Notes under the pieces: generated by a model
Databases searched by the model: none
What the model was told of the DNA's origin: nothing
Seen by the model: the letters and a program-made list of their open reading frames with translations, nothing else
Assembly: GCA_003255025.1 (NCBI GenBank)
Contig: QANY01005532.1
Span: forward strand, 422,213 to 486,212
From: Datisca glomerata
Taxonomy: Eukaryota > Streptophyta > Magnoliopsida > Cucurbitales > Datiscaceae
Length of the DNA: 64,000 nt
Reading direction: 5' to 3'
In this document: positions 45,358 through 57,120 of the stretch, piece after piece
How the letters are laid out: each line of letters starts with the position of its first letter
Position numbering within the stretch: position 1 is the first letter of the stretch
Program-made: the position numbers and the translations under genes

Positions 45358-46730
45358 CTAAACCACTAGAAACAAGAGCCTTTTTCTTAGAAATTCCACT
45401 TTTAGACCTAGTTTGCATAGGATGTGTGTTAAGAGAGGTAGAAGCAGTAACAGAAGTGTCCTTTTAGTAGTATGCATGTCATGTTGAGAGATGTCAGGAT
45501 TATTAGAAGCATTAACATAAGTGTCATTATCAGTATGCATATCGTGTGAGATTAAAATATCATAGGCAGGTTTAGAATTATCTAAAACAGGAGAAGCAGG
45601 CACAACAGTACATAAATCAAAATTTAGAACAAAATCAGAACCTGATAAAATAGTGGCTAAACCAGAATCAGTATCAAATAAAACATGTTCAGGATATATG
45701 TTAGCAGAAATATTGTGCATACTAGTATTAGAAACTGTGCTAGAGTCAGTGATAGTTCCAGAGATGGTTCCGGACTGAGTAGAATCCGTTAGAAATAAGT
45801 GTAAATGAGAGACATACATGTTGGGTTGACCTGTGAGACTTACACCAGAATAGTAGTTTGACTTAACATGCTTGGTAGAAAGGGGAAAGGAATGTTCAGC
45901 AAAGATCACACTTCTTGAAGTATGAAACTTCTTATTTTGAAAATCATAGCGGAGAAATCCTTTTTTTATTAGCACCATATCCACCAAATATACATTCTAC
46001 AAATTTAGGAGAGAATTTACCTTTCATATATCACTGTGAATGAGTGATAATGGAGCATTAGTAGTAGAGATAGAGGTGGGAAAAGAAAGGTTGGACATTT
46101 CATTCATCAAACAACTAATACAGACACAAGAATCAAAATCAGACTTAATACATTGTAACCAGCAGAAGTAAGAATTTTCTTAACAACAATTGAACTAGGG
46201 TGGCCTAATCTATTATGCCACAAAGAGTTAGAATTCTTAGAAGCAAGATAAGCAGACATTTGTTTTGGCAAGGAAGTAGGGATACGATAAAGTCCATTAA
46301 CACTCGGACCTTTATGCAAGATATCACCTGTTCCATTGTCCTGTAAAAAGAAATATGTTTCATAAAAAATAAAGAGACAGTTATGCACCAAACAATTATT
46401 GGTAAACGGACAAAAGATTAGATGCAAGATGAGGCACACGCATAACATGAGACAAAGAAAATTAGTTAGAAAGAGTATTAACTATGGAAGAACTTGTGTG
46501 AGATATGGGCAGACATTGACCATTTCTTACTGAAATTTGATATTCACCAGAGTATTCAGTGGGGGGAAAGATGGTTTGCAAGTCAGGGGTGAGATGAGTA
46601 TTGCACCCATATCAGTAATCCACACATGATTAGTTGATGAGGGACCAATGTTCATGGCAGTCATTGCTTGAAGACTAGTTGGTGGATTACGACCTTGATA
46701 AGAGAAAGTTATTCTCTGGTAGCAGTCCAA
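45358..46730 (-). pseudogene. Copia C protease, pre-integrase and integrase C-terminus (core deleted)
   Basis: 46730-46527 has DCYQRITFSYQGRNPP, the end of the zinc knuckle, and a protease site WITDMGAI, with Met where DSG has Ser. 46448-46107 holds pre-integrase: HKGPSVNGLYRIP and SLWHNRLGHPSSIVVKKIL. Only about 120 bp later, the 45987 frame is already at the integrase C-terminal part (GFLRYDFQNKKFHTSRSVIF, AEHSFPLSTK). The catalytic DDE core is therefore missing. The Ser/Thr/Asp-rich stretch that follows is the normal linker before RT. Confidence 0.82.
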
Positions 46731-47844
46731 AGCTGAGTGCCCAAACTTGTTACAAATCTGGCACTGTACTCGTCCCTCGGTTGAGGAAGTACCATCATCT
46801 CCATTGTTAACATTTTGAGGTTTAAAGGATTGTAAAGATTGCTGTGGTGGAGTACCTAAAATGGATGGTAATTGAGCAGATCCCCAAGTTTGATTTATTC
46901 CCCCTCTGTTTGACCCAGAACGTCCTATATTGACTCTAAATTTACGTTAACCACGAGCTCGGTTGAACTACGATTATTTTGAGATGCAAAGAAGGCCATG
47001 TTTTGAAAGACTGGTTCTTCTTGTTTATGTTGGTTTTCCAGGAAATGTTTTTCTGATTTCAATAAGACATGGAGTTCCTCAAGAAAAAGAGGTTCAAACC
47101 TTGTACGAATTGAAGTGCAAACCATGTTGTATTCTGTAGGTAACCTGTTTATTGTGAAAATCAAAACATTTTCATCATCGATAAGAACTGCAACTATTGA
47201 AAGCTTGTCCTTGATCTCCTTGATCGTTGTATGTATGCATCAACGTTCTCCATTAGTTTCTTTGAGATAGACTGTAGATCAGATTTCAATTGGAGTATAT
47301 TGGTTCTTGATATTGATGCGAAACGCTTTTCAATTGAATCCCATACTTCTCTTGACGTTTTGCATCCTACAACATAAGACAGTGCTACTAGTGACAGAGT
47401 TGCATTAATCAGTTTGATCAATGCTTGGTCCTGGGTTACCCAGTGATCATACTTAGGGTTCACTACATCCTTCCCATCATCAGTCTTGAAGAATCTTGTT
47501 GGGCAGTTGATAGTACCATCCACGAAACCAAATATTCCATGTGCTTTCAAGATTGCTGAAATCTGAAATTTCCAGAGAGTGAAATTGTTCGTGTCAAGGA
47601 GAATCATGACAATGTTACAGATGTTCGAAAGAAGGAATATGGGGGAGTGAGTAGGAGAAGAAGAATCGGCCAGCGTACAATCAAGTTGCTATTATTTCCT
47701 TGAGAAGGTAAAGAATTGCTATGAGAATAAAAGATTTTGAGCGTTGGATGATGACGGGAGAGTCTCCGAATTAGGTTAAGTGGGAAAGGGATTCTCAACA
47801 AAATCAATGTTTTCTGCAGAAGAGATTTCTTCGAGTTCAGCCAT
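46731..47844 (-). pseudogene. Copia C gag
   Basis: ATG 47844 gives MAELEEISSAENIDFVENPF, then frameshifts. 47607-47194 carries the gag core: TNNFTLWKFQISAILKAHGI, FGFVDGT, SREVWDSIEKRFASISRTNI and LQLKSDLQS. 47164-46925 continues with MIFTINRLPTEYNMVCTSIR and ...FLEELHVLLKSEKHF. A zinc knuckle follows around 46735-46780 (CQICNKFGH-like). This is a UBN2-type gag of plant copia elements. Confidence 0.85.
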
Positions 47845-47866
47845 GAATAGAGACGTGAGTCAGATC

Positions 47867-47880
47867 TGGCTTTGATACCA
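47867..47880 (-). other. Primer binding site of copia C
   Basis: The minus strand reads TGGTATCAAAGCCAG immediately after the LTR end, complementary to initiator tRNA-Met with one change in the core. Confidence 0.88.
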
Positions 47881-48095
47881 TGTAGGAATAGGTGATTAAG
47901 AAAACGGAAGAAAGAAGACGAGAGAGAAGAAGACAATCTAAATAATACTTTTCATTAAGCTCTAAACAGTACAGAAAAATCAACCTAGAGAAAGTGTTAA
48001 TATAGGACTATAAACTAGTCATTAGAGAGAAACTAAAAGACAAAAATGCCCTTAAAACTTAGCTAACCTTAACTAACTAACCACATACTCTAATA
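47881..48095 (-). repeat. 5' LTR of copia C
   Basis: 215 bp, TGTAGGAATAGG at the left end and CTCTAATA at the right end on the plus strand; same length as the 3' copy. Confidence 0.9.
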
Positions 48096-48413
48096 GTTAT
48101 CAGTTCTGCAAGCTTTTCACCAACCTGGAGAATTTACTCAGATGCGGCATGGTCTTCTTCTTCTAAACAGTGTGGCCTGGACTGGTACTTAATCAATCCT
48201 AATAATATGGTTGTTGTTGCAGGTTGTAAACAGCTCGATTGCGTGATTAATGTTGTTATCCCTAAGAGCAACAATACCATGGCCCATGATTTAGCAAGAT
48301 TGGGTCTCATGGATGATCAAGCTTGTATCTCTGTACGTCCATTTCCCTGTATTATCTCTTAATTGTAGAGTCTTTTCTGCTTAATTCATTATCATTTTGA
48401 CAAAAAAAAAATC
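48096..48413 (+). pseudogene. L1-type LINE, 3' end with RNase H-like domain and poly(A)
   Basis: The plus strand reads SSASFSPTWRIYSDAAWSSS, then QCGLDWYLINPNN and SNNTMAHDLARLGL, the RVT_3/RNase H-like tail found in plant LINEs. A stop near 48361 is followed by a short 3' UTR ending CATTTTGACAAAAAAAAAA (to ~48413). It is the continuation of 41690-43584 past copia C. Confidence 0.8.
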
Positions 48414-50630
48414 CAAGATCGTGTAGACGTTTTAGTTGGAAAGTCGCATGACTGATTTTGATCAATTATTAGAATGCATTTCTTTGTTAAACTAAGAAAG
48501 CAAAAATGAAATCATCCTCCACGGCCGCCCCAATACATTTTAAATAAATGTTGTCCACAAAAATCCTCAATTTGAAATTTTGTTTTCTGTTCAATTTTAA
48601 TGCAAGATTTATGTTATGGCTTGGAGTGTTACAGGTGTCAATTTTTCATTCTTTTAGGAGTAAGGTTGAGGCTGACATATTACTGGTCGGTGGTTGTTTC
48701 CACATATCTAATTGCAATACTTATCCAATAATGAATTATTTTAGGGACGGGTTATTGAATAATTCAATTTGATCTCATGGGCTCTTAAAAATAGATTGAT
48801 TAGAGGGCAACATGGAGCTTAGAGGCTGCAAAAAATGTACACTAAATATGTTTGTTTTTGTTCTCGATATATCTTTATTTATTAAAAAAATAAAGAGTTT
48901 TGTTATTTCCAGCTCAACTTTTATATTGTATTAAGAAACCTGACCTCGATTTACTCACCTTATACTCTAGAACTTATATTATGGCTTGTAGCATAACTAA
49001 ACTTGCAGGTTTATTTCATTTCTATAAGTGTTAGATTTATGAAATTGCAAGAGAAGATAATACTTCTCCACTTTAAGGTTTTAATATGTTAGCATTGACA
49101 AATTAATTACAGGATAACAGAAAAATAAGACGCTTGATTAAAATGAAAAATCTTCAGTATGAAGAAAAAAATCACGATACAAACTTTAAATAAAATTTTA
49201 ACTATAATAATAATAGGGATTAATCAAATAACTGATTGACATCATAAATAATAATGACAGGAAAATTATTATTGAAAATTATTGCGGTGAACCAAAAAGA
49301 GACCCTTAGATTATTAAGACGAGAGTGAAAATTTGTCATAATCAAAAGGACAATTTTTTGTCCCAAATTTCTCACTTATTTCTTCCGCTCACCTCATGTA
49401 CCTATCTCTCTTATGGCGGCTGAATCAACTCTGCCCTTTTGTTGGAGAAGTTCTACGCCTAAAATTCTATCGGCGACTGAACTAAAAAACCTCATATCAC
49501 ATTGAGTGGTTGTAGTAATTAAGTGAGGGGTGTAAGTAAAATCGAAAAATCATGAAACAGAACTGAATCTGATTCGGTCGGTTTGTCATACTATTCAGAT
49601 TGCATCAGTAAAACAGCTGTTTTCAATTAGGTTTGCGGTTTAATGATATGAAAACGGCTGAAAACAAATTACTAGCTATCTCAGTGGAAGACACCAAGCT
49701 AGGAAGGACATGGTCTAGTTTGTTTTAAACGCCTGCGGACATCTCGATCTATTTATCTATCTATATATCGTCTCTATTGCCTCATGTCTCTTATCTCTGT
49801 ACTATGTCATATTTGGTTCTCTCTCGTCTCTCTTCCCATCATCTCTCTCATCTGTCTCTACCCTCTCCTCTCTGAAAAACCCCCCGTTGTAGCTCTTCTC
49901 AACTCCATCAGCGGGCGATTTATTCCACGACGAACTTCTTGTGGCCAGTGGCCAGTGGCCAGTGGCCGCCCGCATCTCACCACCGACGAAGACTTTGTAT
50001 TCATCTCTTTCAGATCTGAGCCCTATCTCACACCAACGAAGCCTTTGTGTTCGTTGCTCAATATTTGAGCCCTAGCTCACACCTTTGTGCCACCAACGGC
50101 GGTTTTCGTCATGAAGTTTAAGGGGTTCTTCAATTCAGAGGCAAATGGTAGATTTCGTGAATCGTGAGTTGCAATTTCATTTTAATGCCCATACTTGTGA
50201 AATCTGATAGAATTAGAGATTGTTCATTTTTTGGATTATTTGTTCTGTTCTATCCCCTATTTTTTTTTTAGAGTTCTATCCTTCATTTTAGAGCTTTTCT
50301 TAGTGGTAGTCATAAATGTAATCTGGGCGTATAGATTAAAGACTCTTCTTTTTTTTCAATCATTCTATGAGATTTGGTTTGATTTGGTTTTATAATTTAA
50401 AAAGTTCAACTTGATTTTGTACATTGTTCGATTTGATTTTGGTTTTTATAATTTAGAAAGTTCAACTTAGTTTTGTACATTGTTTGGTTTGATTTGATTT
50501 TTATAATTTAAAAACAATTGGTTTGATAAATCTGATAAAATTTCACAACCAATCGTGCTTTGTACCTTGGATGTAAGCTATTTCGTTTAATCTTCAATCT
50601 GTACACCCATTTGTTCTTCAATGCTCTTTT
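48414..50630. other. Intergenic, no gene recognised
   Basis: AT-rich sequence to about 49400. 49740-49900 is CT-rich (GTCTCTCTATC..) and leads into a GC-richer block with four tandem GGCCAGT units (49941-49968) and a repeated GAGCCCTA.CTCACACC. An ATG at 50112 opens 18 codons up to a GTGAGT donor-like site, but I cannot tie it to a gene. 50350-50540 has several repeats of TTGATTTGGTTTTTATAATTTA type. Confidence 0.5.
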
Positions 50631-52839
50631 TGTTGGAGGCTATGCCCTCAAATTATGTGTGTTGAGATTTTGATATGAAATTGAATGAGTATTACATTTT
50701 TATTTTAAATTTTCTTTTAAATTATTGTTGAATAATTTATATAAATATCTGAAAATTTCATATTCATTAATTAGACTATGATATTGTATTAGTACGAGAG
50801 GATTAAGATCATAAATAATGAATAAAATTGCTAGCAACATATTTTAAAGTGTGGAATTTTTAATGAATGATTGCTAGTACGGTTCATTAAACATTATGAA
50901 TGCGTGTGATCTAGATCTGGATTATTGATATGTATAGAGATCTTAGTAAATATATTTTATATAATGAGACAATATATAACAAGACCGATGTGAATTAATA
51001 TTTTTTTAACGTGTCGTTTATCATAAAGATTTAATAGACATCAATTTAATTATCATATATAGATCAGTTTGAATCATGAGTAGTCATGAACTCATATACA
51101 TGTCTACTGAATCTTTTGATTTACTCGTTAATGTTATTTTGTTAAACAAGCTAGTGACTTTTATTTTTGAGATTCAGTGATATGGATAGTTGGGAACATG
51201 ATCTTACAAAATTTGGAATCTAACATTTCCTAACGAGTCATATATTGGTTCTCTTATGTGTTAATTCTGAAACTAAATGGTTATTGAGCTCAGATTTATG
51301 ATATGATTATAAATTAGTCAGTCACTAGTGAATTAATGATACTTAAGGATCAAGATATAATTAGAAAGGTAAAACGATAATTTTGACCAGTTCGAATTTA
51401 CGAACCAATAATTATAGGACATAACTACATGAAATGATTATATTAGTGGATTATATGTGAATACTCTGTAAATACATTCTATAATCATTAAGAGTTCAAT
51501 TTCATATTTATAGAGGAGTAATAATAAATTAATAAATAAGATTATTTAAAATGAGTTTAATTAATAATCTAGTTTATTGGAGTTTAGGATTATAGGTCTA
51601 TGGTCTCCAAGTCAACTCTATACTACGCAATCTAGGGTGTGAATATTTGAGGACATGAGAAAATGATTGACTTGCAAATGAAATTTTATTCTGGGACAAG
51701 TACATAATTATAAGATATTATGTGTGATTAATTAATTAAAAATTAATTAATTGAATTATTTATATATAAATATAATTTTCAAAAATTATATATATAAATA
51801 ATTATCGATTTTTTCAATTATCGATAAGTGAGACAAAATATCTAATTTATAAAAGTAAATAATGAAATTATTATTAAATAATAATTTGAATCAACTGAAT
51901 CTCTTATTTGTGAAATAATAGATAATTTATTTGATAGAGATAATCATGTATGTTAATTTTGAATTAATTGATATCTAGATATTTATCTGATTTAAATAAA
52001 TATTTAATTTACAGTAATTGTCACGTGTCGATCAATGATTGAGAATCATAGATCATCAACTGTCCTAATGACATGTGGCACTATAGTAGTAGGCGTGTAA
52101 CAGTGCAGTGCCACACGACACTGTAGTGTGGCGTATCACACAGTGTCATGAGGCACCGTGATGGTTTACGCCAAATGCAGTGATGTGTGGCACTGCAATT
52201 GTGCACCATTTATATATAGGTCTCACTGTATTGAATAATTTAAAACTAAATATTAATTTTTAGTTATCCCTAAATATCTGATACGTCATTATCTAGAATA
52301 TATACATATATTATTCTAATGGTCTAAAGCAAAAGCTCAGTTGATCAGTTCATCAAATCGATTGAGAACACAGTTAGTGTCAGAGTAATTTTTTTTTGCG
52401 ATTAAAAGTTAATCAAATCTCTAAAAGAATAATCATCGTGTTCTTTTAGAGAATCGTTACAAAAGTCATTTTCAGTAAATCTATGGATCTAATGTGTTGA
52501 GTATGTCTAGAGACAGAAAAAAAATCTTGTAATATTTTATGTGCTCACACACGTTCTTGTGATCTCGGACTCTATTGATAGTTAGGACGGTTTCGTGGGA
52601 CGGATTATCGATCGATTTTGCGAGGACGTTTGATATAGACTATAAGATGTATACGATTCACAACCATGTATGTTGTAAATTTAATGTATTATAATAGATC
52701 ATGATTGAAAAGAGTTTTCAATAAAAGTTTTTATTCTTAGAAATCGTTGCGTCGAACTTATTTTTTTTATTGAAAAAGAGTTGTTTTTATTAAAAAAAAT
52801 TTAAACTCCTCCAATGCGCCTGCGGTGTGTTTTCCGATA
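50631..52839 (+). repeat. Probable solo LTR, ~2.2 kb
   Basis: Starts TGTTGGAGGC and ends near GCGGTGTGTTTTCCGATA. A TATA box lies at 52211-52218 in a position expected for the U3/R border, then a ~600-bp downstream part. There is no primer site or gag after it. The right end interrupts a minus-strand copia RT fragment just after EVVKLPK. Flanks CTTTT and CTCAT are only a weak target-duplication candidate. The family is not identified. Confidence 0.55.
52211..52218 (+). promoter_or_regulatory. TATA box of the solo LTR
   Basis: TATATATA in CCATTTATATATAGGTCTCA. It is preceded at 52020-52200 by a GC-richer block with CACGTG (52022) and several inverted GTGTGGCAC/GTGCCACAC motifs, an enhancer-like arrangement. 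Confidence 0.5.
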
Positions 52840-52842
52840 CTC

Positions 52843-54000
52843 ATCTATTTAGGCAACTTGACCACCTCATAAGCGTGATTCTCGTGCAAGGATTTTATCT
52901 CATTTTGATTGCTTGCAACCACTTCTCTTTCTTAACAACATTCTGTATGAGTTTATGACTCACCCCATCATTGAGCAATATGTATTCATATGGAGAATAC
53001 ATGGTAGATGGTTGTTGTTCTCTACTAGATTTCTTGTACCCAAGTAATCTCATGAGTTGTTAGCTCTAATTCTAGTTGATCCTCTTATATTGCTAGCTCG
53101 CAATATTCCCTTCATCAGCACGATCACCATCAGTACTCACACCATCACCATCCTCTGTCAATGTATGAGCTCGATCTAAGTCAACTAAATCATCAGAATT
53201 TGACTGAGGCTTCTCAACTGTTTAAAAATCATTAGTAGTCTGACATTCAAGGAATGCAACATCTTGGCTTCTGGCTAATTTTCTATCAACTGGATCCCAT
53301 AAACGATAGCCAAACTCATCATGCACATAGCCCATGAAGATACATTGCTTTGTCTTGCTATCAAGATTTCATCTTTTATTCTTTCGAATATGCACAAACA
53401 CTCTACAATCGAACATCTCTCAAGTAGTAGTAGGAAACAAATTTTTCTATCTATACCTTCTATGGCACATCACATTCTAATGATACAGTTGAAGAAAGAT
53501 TAATCAAGTCTATCATTATCACAACTATTTCACCCCAAAAATGATCTTGGTAATTTTGCATTTGATAGTATACACTTTGCTCTTTCTACAATAGTGCAGT
53601 TATACCCAATTTCACTGTGGAGTCTTCAAAGCTATCATCTGATAATGAAAACCATGTCTTTTTACAGTATTCATGAAAGGATCCTATGTATTCACCATGG
53701 TTGTCTGTCCAGATACCCTTTAGCAATCTTCTTGTCTCTCGTTAAACTCCGGTACGAAATTCTTTTGAGACACAAACATCTTCTCTTTCAATTTCAAAGT
53801 ATAAACCCAAACTTTTTTCTAGAGTGATCGTCTATAAACATAACAAAATATAAACCACCCCTCAAAGGATTTCATATTTATTAGTTCACACACATCAAAA
53901 TGTATCAAATACAGAACATTAGAAATATTATCAAAAGTTCTTAAAGAGAGAGTATAAATAGTTGATTAGATGGCGGATCTTGTATACATTTTGATTTTCC
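52843..54000 (-). pseudogene. Copia fragment D, integrase to start of RT
   Basis: Minus strand, many stops. From 53860 down: KVWVYTLKLKEKMFVSQK, then GQTTMVNT (integrase core), QDHFWGEIVVIMIDLINLS, YYYLRDVRL and KQCIFMGYV-like sequence. A linker with Asp/Asn-rich text follows, then EIKSLHENHAYEVVKLPK (~52900-52850), the first motif of copia RT. It ends at the solo LTR. Gag, protease and most of RT are absent, and no LTRs of its own are seen. Confidence 0.75.
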
Positions 54001-56029
54001 TAATTAAAGTCTTAAAATGAAATATTTCCTATTCATCCTTCATTATTATCACCAGCTTCATTACTTAATATGCTTTATAATGTACCCTGTAATTTGTGTT
54101 CACAATTAATTTGAACTCTATAATTTCAATTTTGTCAACTTAGACTCTAAATTTTAAAATCATTAAAATTAACACCATCCTTGAACATTCATTATCTAAT
54201 TTATCTAATTTGTCCAGGTGACCACATGTGATGCATTTACATCAAATGGTTTCATGCAAAAGTCAATTGGAATCTCCGATTGAACACAATATATGATCAA
54301 TTAATTCGCGCAATCCACAATCCATAATGATCATTAATTATTAACAATTCAATTGCTGACAAATATATAATTGTCATGTTTATTGTGCAATGTAAATTAT
54401 GAAATGATAAGTAATTTAAGATTGACTTATTTGACATATGTTAAATTTTATCATAAATTTATATAAATTAACAAATTACTTAAATTTCACTTCAGTTATA
54501 TTTATAGAAAAGAGTTAAAAGGCAATTTAAACATCAATAATTTTAATTATGTTTGATTAATATTTAAATAAATCAATACTACTAGATTAAACTTTAATAA
54601 AGTTTAATTAAATTGATAAAATGAAAGATACTGATAGAAATGTAATTGGATTCTAAATTATGATTGTTTTCATTTTCTACTGTAATTCAGTTAGCTCAAA
54701 AGATTATAAACTAAAATTATATACAAATTAAGATTGCACATGAATTTAAGAATAATTTACAAACAGATGAAAAATCAATTACAAGAGAATAGAATAGAAT
54801 AACAAAGGTTAATGCGAAGAGAATATAATAGAATAACAAAGGATAATGCGAATAAAACGGGCAAATGATTCGGAAGAACAAAGATTAAACTGAATAAAAA
54901 AGTATAGAAACCAAACTGACAAGCAACAAATCCATTCTGCAAATCTCGATGCGTTATTTAGAACCGCTTAAATAAGCAGCAAAAATTTATTTCAAGTAAG
55001 CGAGTCAAACATTTCAAAAAATTGACTTCCAAGACCAGACTAAGCTTACACAGTTAACAAACACATACTAGCGATCCGCGATTTGGAGCGTTAGAGGTAG
55101 TTTCGTTGGAAATTGTCATGGGAAAGGAACGGGCATGCTTAAAGATGTCCATATTTACAGACTCCTATTAAACTCAAAGTTCACTAACCAGACCGAGATA
55201 TTCAAGGGAAATATCATAATGTATCAACTTCAAAAATAAAAGACTTCAACGAGCTCAAATGAGAAGAAACAGCTAAAGCATGGGAAGCATGATTTCATTG
55301 AACCTCGTGTTCGGCAGACAAAGGTCCATGAATATACATTATGAAGAAGGACACGAGAATGTTAGCTCCATGATAAGATCGGCAATAGAAATCCAGTGTA
55401 GAATTAAAGCACTGTCTGCAGAATTAAAGATCTGTGATATTATTTTTGCTACACACTAAGGCCTAAATGCAATCTATTAGATAGATATCTTATGGTAAAA
55501 TGCTTAAAACATTTTCAGGAAATACGATATATTATTTACAAAATGATGGAACTAAAAATGACTGCAAAGATGCAATTTGCAGTTAATGCATAATAGACTA
55601 ACTCCTCTACTTAATTGCAAGAAGAGAGCATTATAGAAAATAATTGAGAAACTAATTCTCACAGATACAAGAGAAATACTAATACAAAAAAAAAACTACA
55701 AGAACCCACTCTAAAGGCACGAATCCAGCATTAATAAATAAATGAAAGCAAGGAAAAGCTCATGCATGAAGCCGGCAATTGATATCCCAATTTAGATAGC
55801 AATCACCTGATATATCAGCAAAACGGCGACCATCGACTGAATGATAAAAAAAATTAGCTCCTAAGATCGCTCTGAAACATCCAATTACCCATAGAATTGA
55901 AGCATCTTGCTAAACATACGAAAAAAACTCAATAATCCTCAAATTATCCAAAATCATAATTTAACAACAGTAATAACAGAGAAGAAAAAACAAGAATTTC
56001 CTCACTGTGGATATAGAAAGCTGATTCTC
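54001..56029. other. Intergenic / RPL12 3' flank, no gene recognised
   Basis: AT-rich sequence without protein similarity. 54780-54860 has two tandem copies of GAATA.AATAGAATAACAAAGG(T/A)TAATGCGAA. The last few hundred bases before 56029 should contain the RPL12 3' UTR, but no poly(A) signal stands out clearly. Confidence 0.5.
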
Positions 56030-56530
56030 TCAGTCAAGAGGGATTTCAACATCTCCATCAGATATCTCCTCTTGCAAGTCCTTCGGGTCCTTCCCGTCAA
56101 CCGTACATCCAACAGATACACACGTGCCCAAGATCTCCTTCACACACCCAGACAAATCCTTGGCCATTGATCGCGGCCGCATGACCTTCGCAATCTCAAT
56201 CACATCGTCGAGGGAAATATTGCCATTATGTTTGATATTCTTCGTCTTCTTCCTGTCACGCTCCGGCTCCTTCAAGGCCTTGATAACTAGAGCCGCAGCA
56301 GATGGCACCACTGAGACCTTGGCTTGACGGTTCTGGACCGTGAGCTTAACAGTCACCCGAAGACCCTTCCAGTCCTTTGCAGTCTCTTTGGCTATGTCTT
56401 CTCCAATCTTCTTGGGGGAAAGGCCGAGAGGACCAATCTTCGGAGCAAGGGAACTCGCAGCACCGACCTCACCGCCGGTGACTCTGACGTAAACGTCGAC
56501 GACCTGTGAGGGATCGAACTTCGGCGGCAT
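56030..56530 (-). CDS. RPL12: 60S ribosomal protein L12 (uL11)
   Basis: Single-exon ORF of 166 residues, the usual plant length, from ATG 56530 to TGA 56030. It begins [20 protein letters not shown]; an upstream in-frame GTG is not needed as a start. The N-terminal domain ([20 protein letters not shown]) and the rRNA-binding C-terminal domain ([40 protein letters not shown]) are complete, ending EIPLD. uL11 binds the GTPase-associated centre of the large-subunit rRNA at the base of the P-stalk and helps elongation factors act on the ribosome in the cytosol. No frameshift or stop is present. It is the only intact host gene in the window. Its promoter has a telo-box, and a foldback transposon lies about 160 bp upstream of the ATG. 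Confidence 0.97.
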   Translation of the reverse strand: MPPKFDPSQVVDVYVRVTGGEVGAASSLAPKIGPLGLSPKKIGEDIAKETAKDWKGLRVTVKLTVQNRQAKVSVVPSAAALVIKALKEPERDRKKTKNIKHNGNISLDDVIEIAKVMRPRSMAKDLSGCVKEILGTCVSVGCTVDGKDPKDLQEEISDGDVEIPLD

Positions 56531-56599
56531 TATCACAAAAATGGAGTGCTACGGCTTTCGAATAAGCGTACGCGATTAGCGCAGTGATAGTTTTATCCC

Positions 56600-56607
56600 T
56601 AGGGTTT
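56600..56607 (-). promoter_or_regulatory. Telo-box of RPL12
   Basis: The minus strand reads AAACCCTA in GCAAAAACCCTAGGG, 70 bp before the ATG. Telo-boxes are typical of plant ribosomal-protein promoters and mark growth-coupled expression. Confidence 0.75.
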
Positions 56608-56872
56608 TTGCAATATTCTAAAGTTAAATATCGGACTTTGGCCTTCACAATTTGGACTTCCGTTTTCTCGCTTCGTTTTTTGTTTTATCTGAAAAAGATC
56701 CATTTGAAAAGAGAGTTTGGAAAATGGTTATTCGGAGAAATGTACCTTTTCAATGTGGGCTAAAAAATATATCCATTTTTGAAAACTCAAAATATTATAC
56801 TTCTAGCTCATCAACTTTATATCAACGACTTGTAATTTCTCTTTTTCCTCAATATTTCTTTTCCCTTTCCCA

Positions 56873-56880
56873 TATAAATA
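56873..56880 (+). promoter_or_regulatory. TATA-like box in the left foldback arm
   Basis: TATAAATA, followed by a CA/CT-rich stretch that looks like a leader and points into the array. The mirrored position in the right arm reads TGTAAATA, so only the left copy is a good TATA box. Confidence 0.35.
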
Positions 56881-57120
56881 TCAAATTAACACAAATACAA
56901 CCTTCACCATTTTAGCTCACTTCTCTCATCTTTAACTAAGGTCCTCCTCCTCCTTCTTCATCTTCTTCTTCTTTTTTGACTTTTTCGAGACTTTGTGACC
57001 CATTCTTTTTCAGCGAGACCCAACTCATTATTCTTCTTCTTCTTCAACGAGAGTCACTCTAGTACTCACTATTCTCTTATTTTTTATGCATAAAAGAGTT
57101 CAAGAAATTATAAAATAAAA

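Larger units (their letters stand above)
43585..48095 (-). mobile_element. Ty1/copia retrotransposon C, inserted in the LINE
   Basis: A compact 4,511-bp minus-strand element with 215-bp LTRs at both ends and a 5-bp target duplication GTTAC/GTTAT (43580-43584 and 48096-48100). By eye I count about 19 mismatches between the two LTRs over 215 aligned positions. Gag, protease, RT and RNase H remain, but the integrase core is missing. It splits the LINE, whose coding resumes at 48096. Confidence 0.92.

Noticed and set aside
50112..50169. HUS1 first exon
   Set aside because: Only the first few residues are similar and no further exon is seen downstream; kept only as a weak lead.
56124..56509. Plus-strand ORFs of 61 and 67 residues
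   Set aside because: They are antisense shadows of the RPL12 coding sequence.
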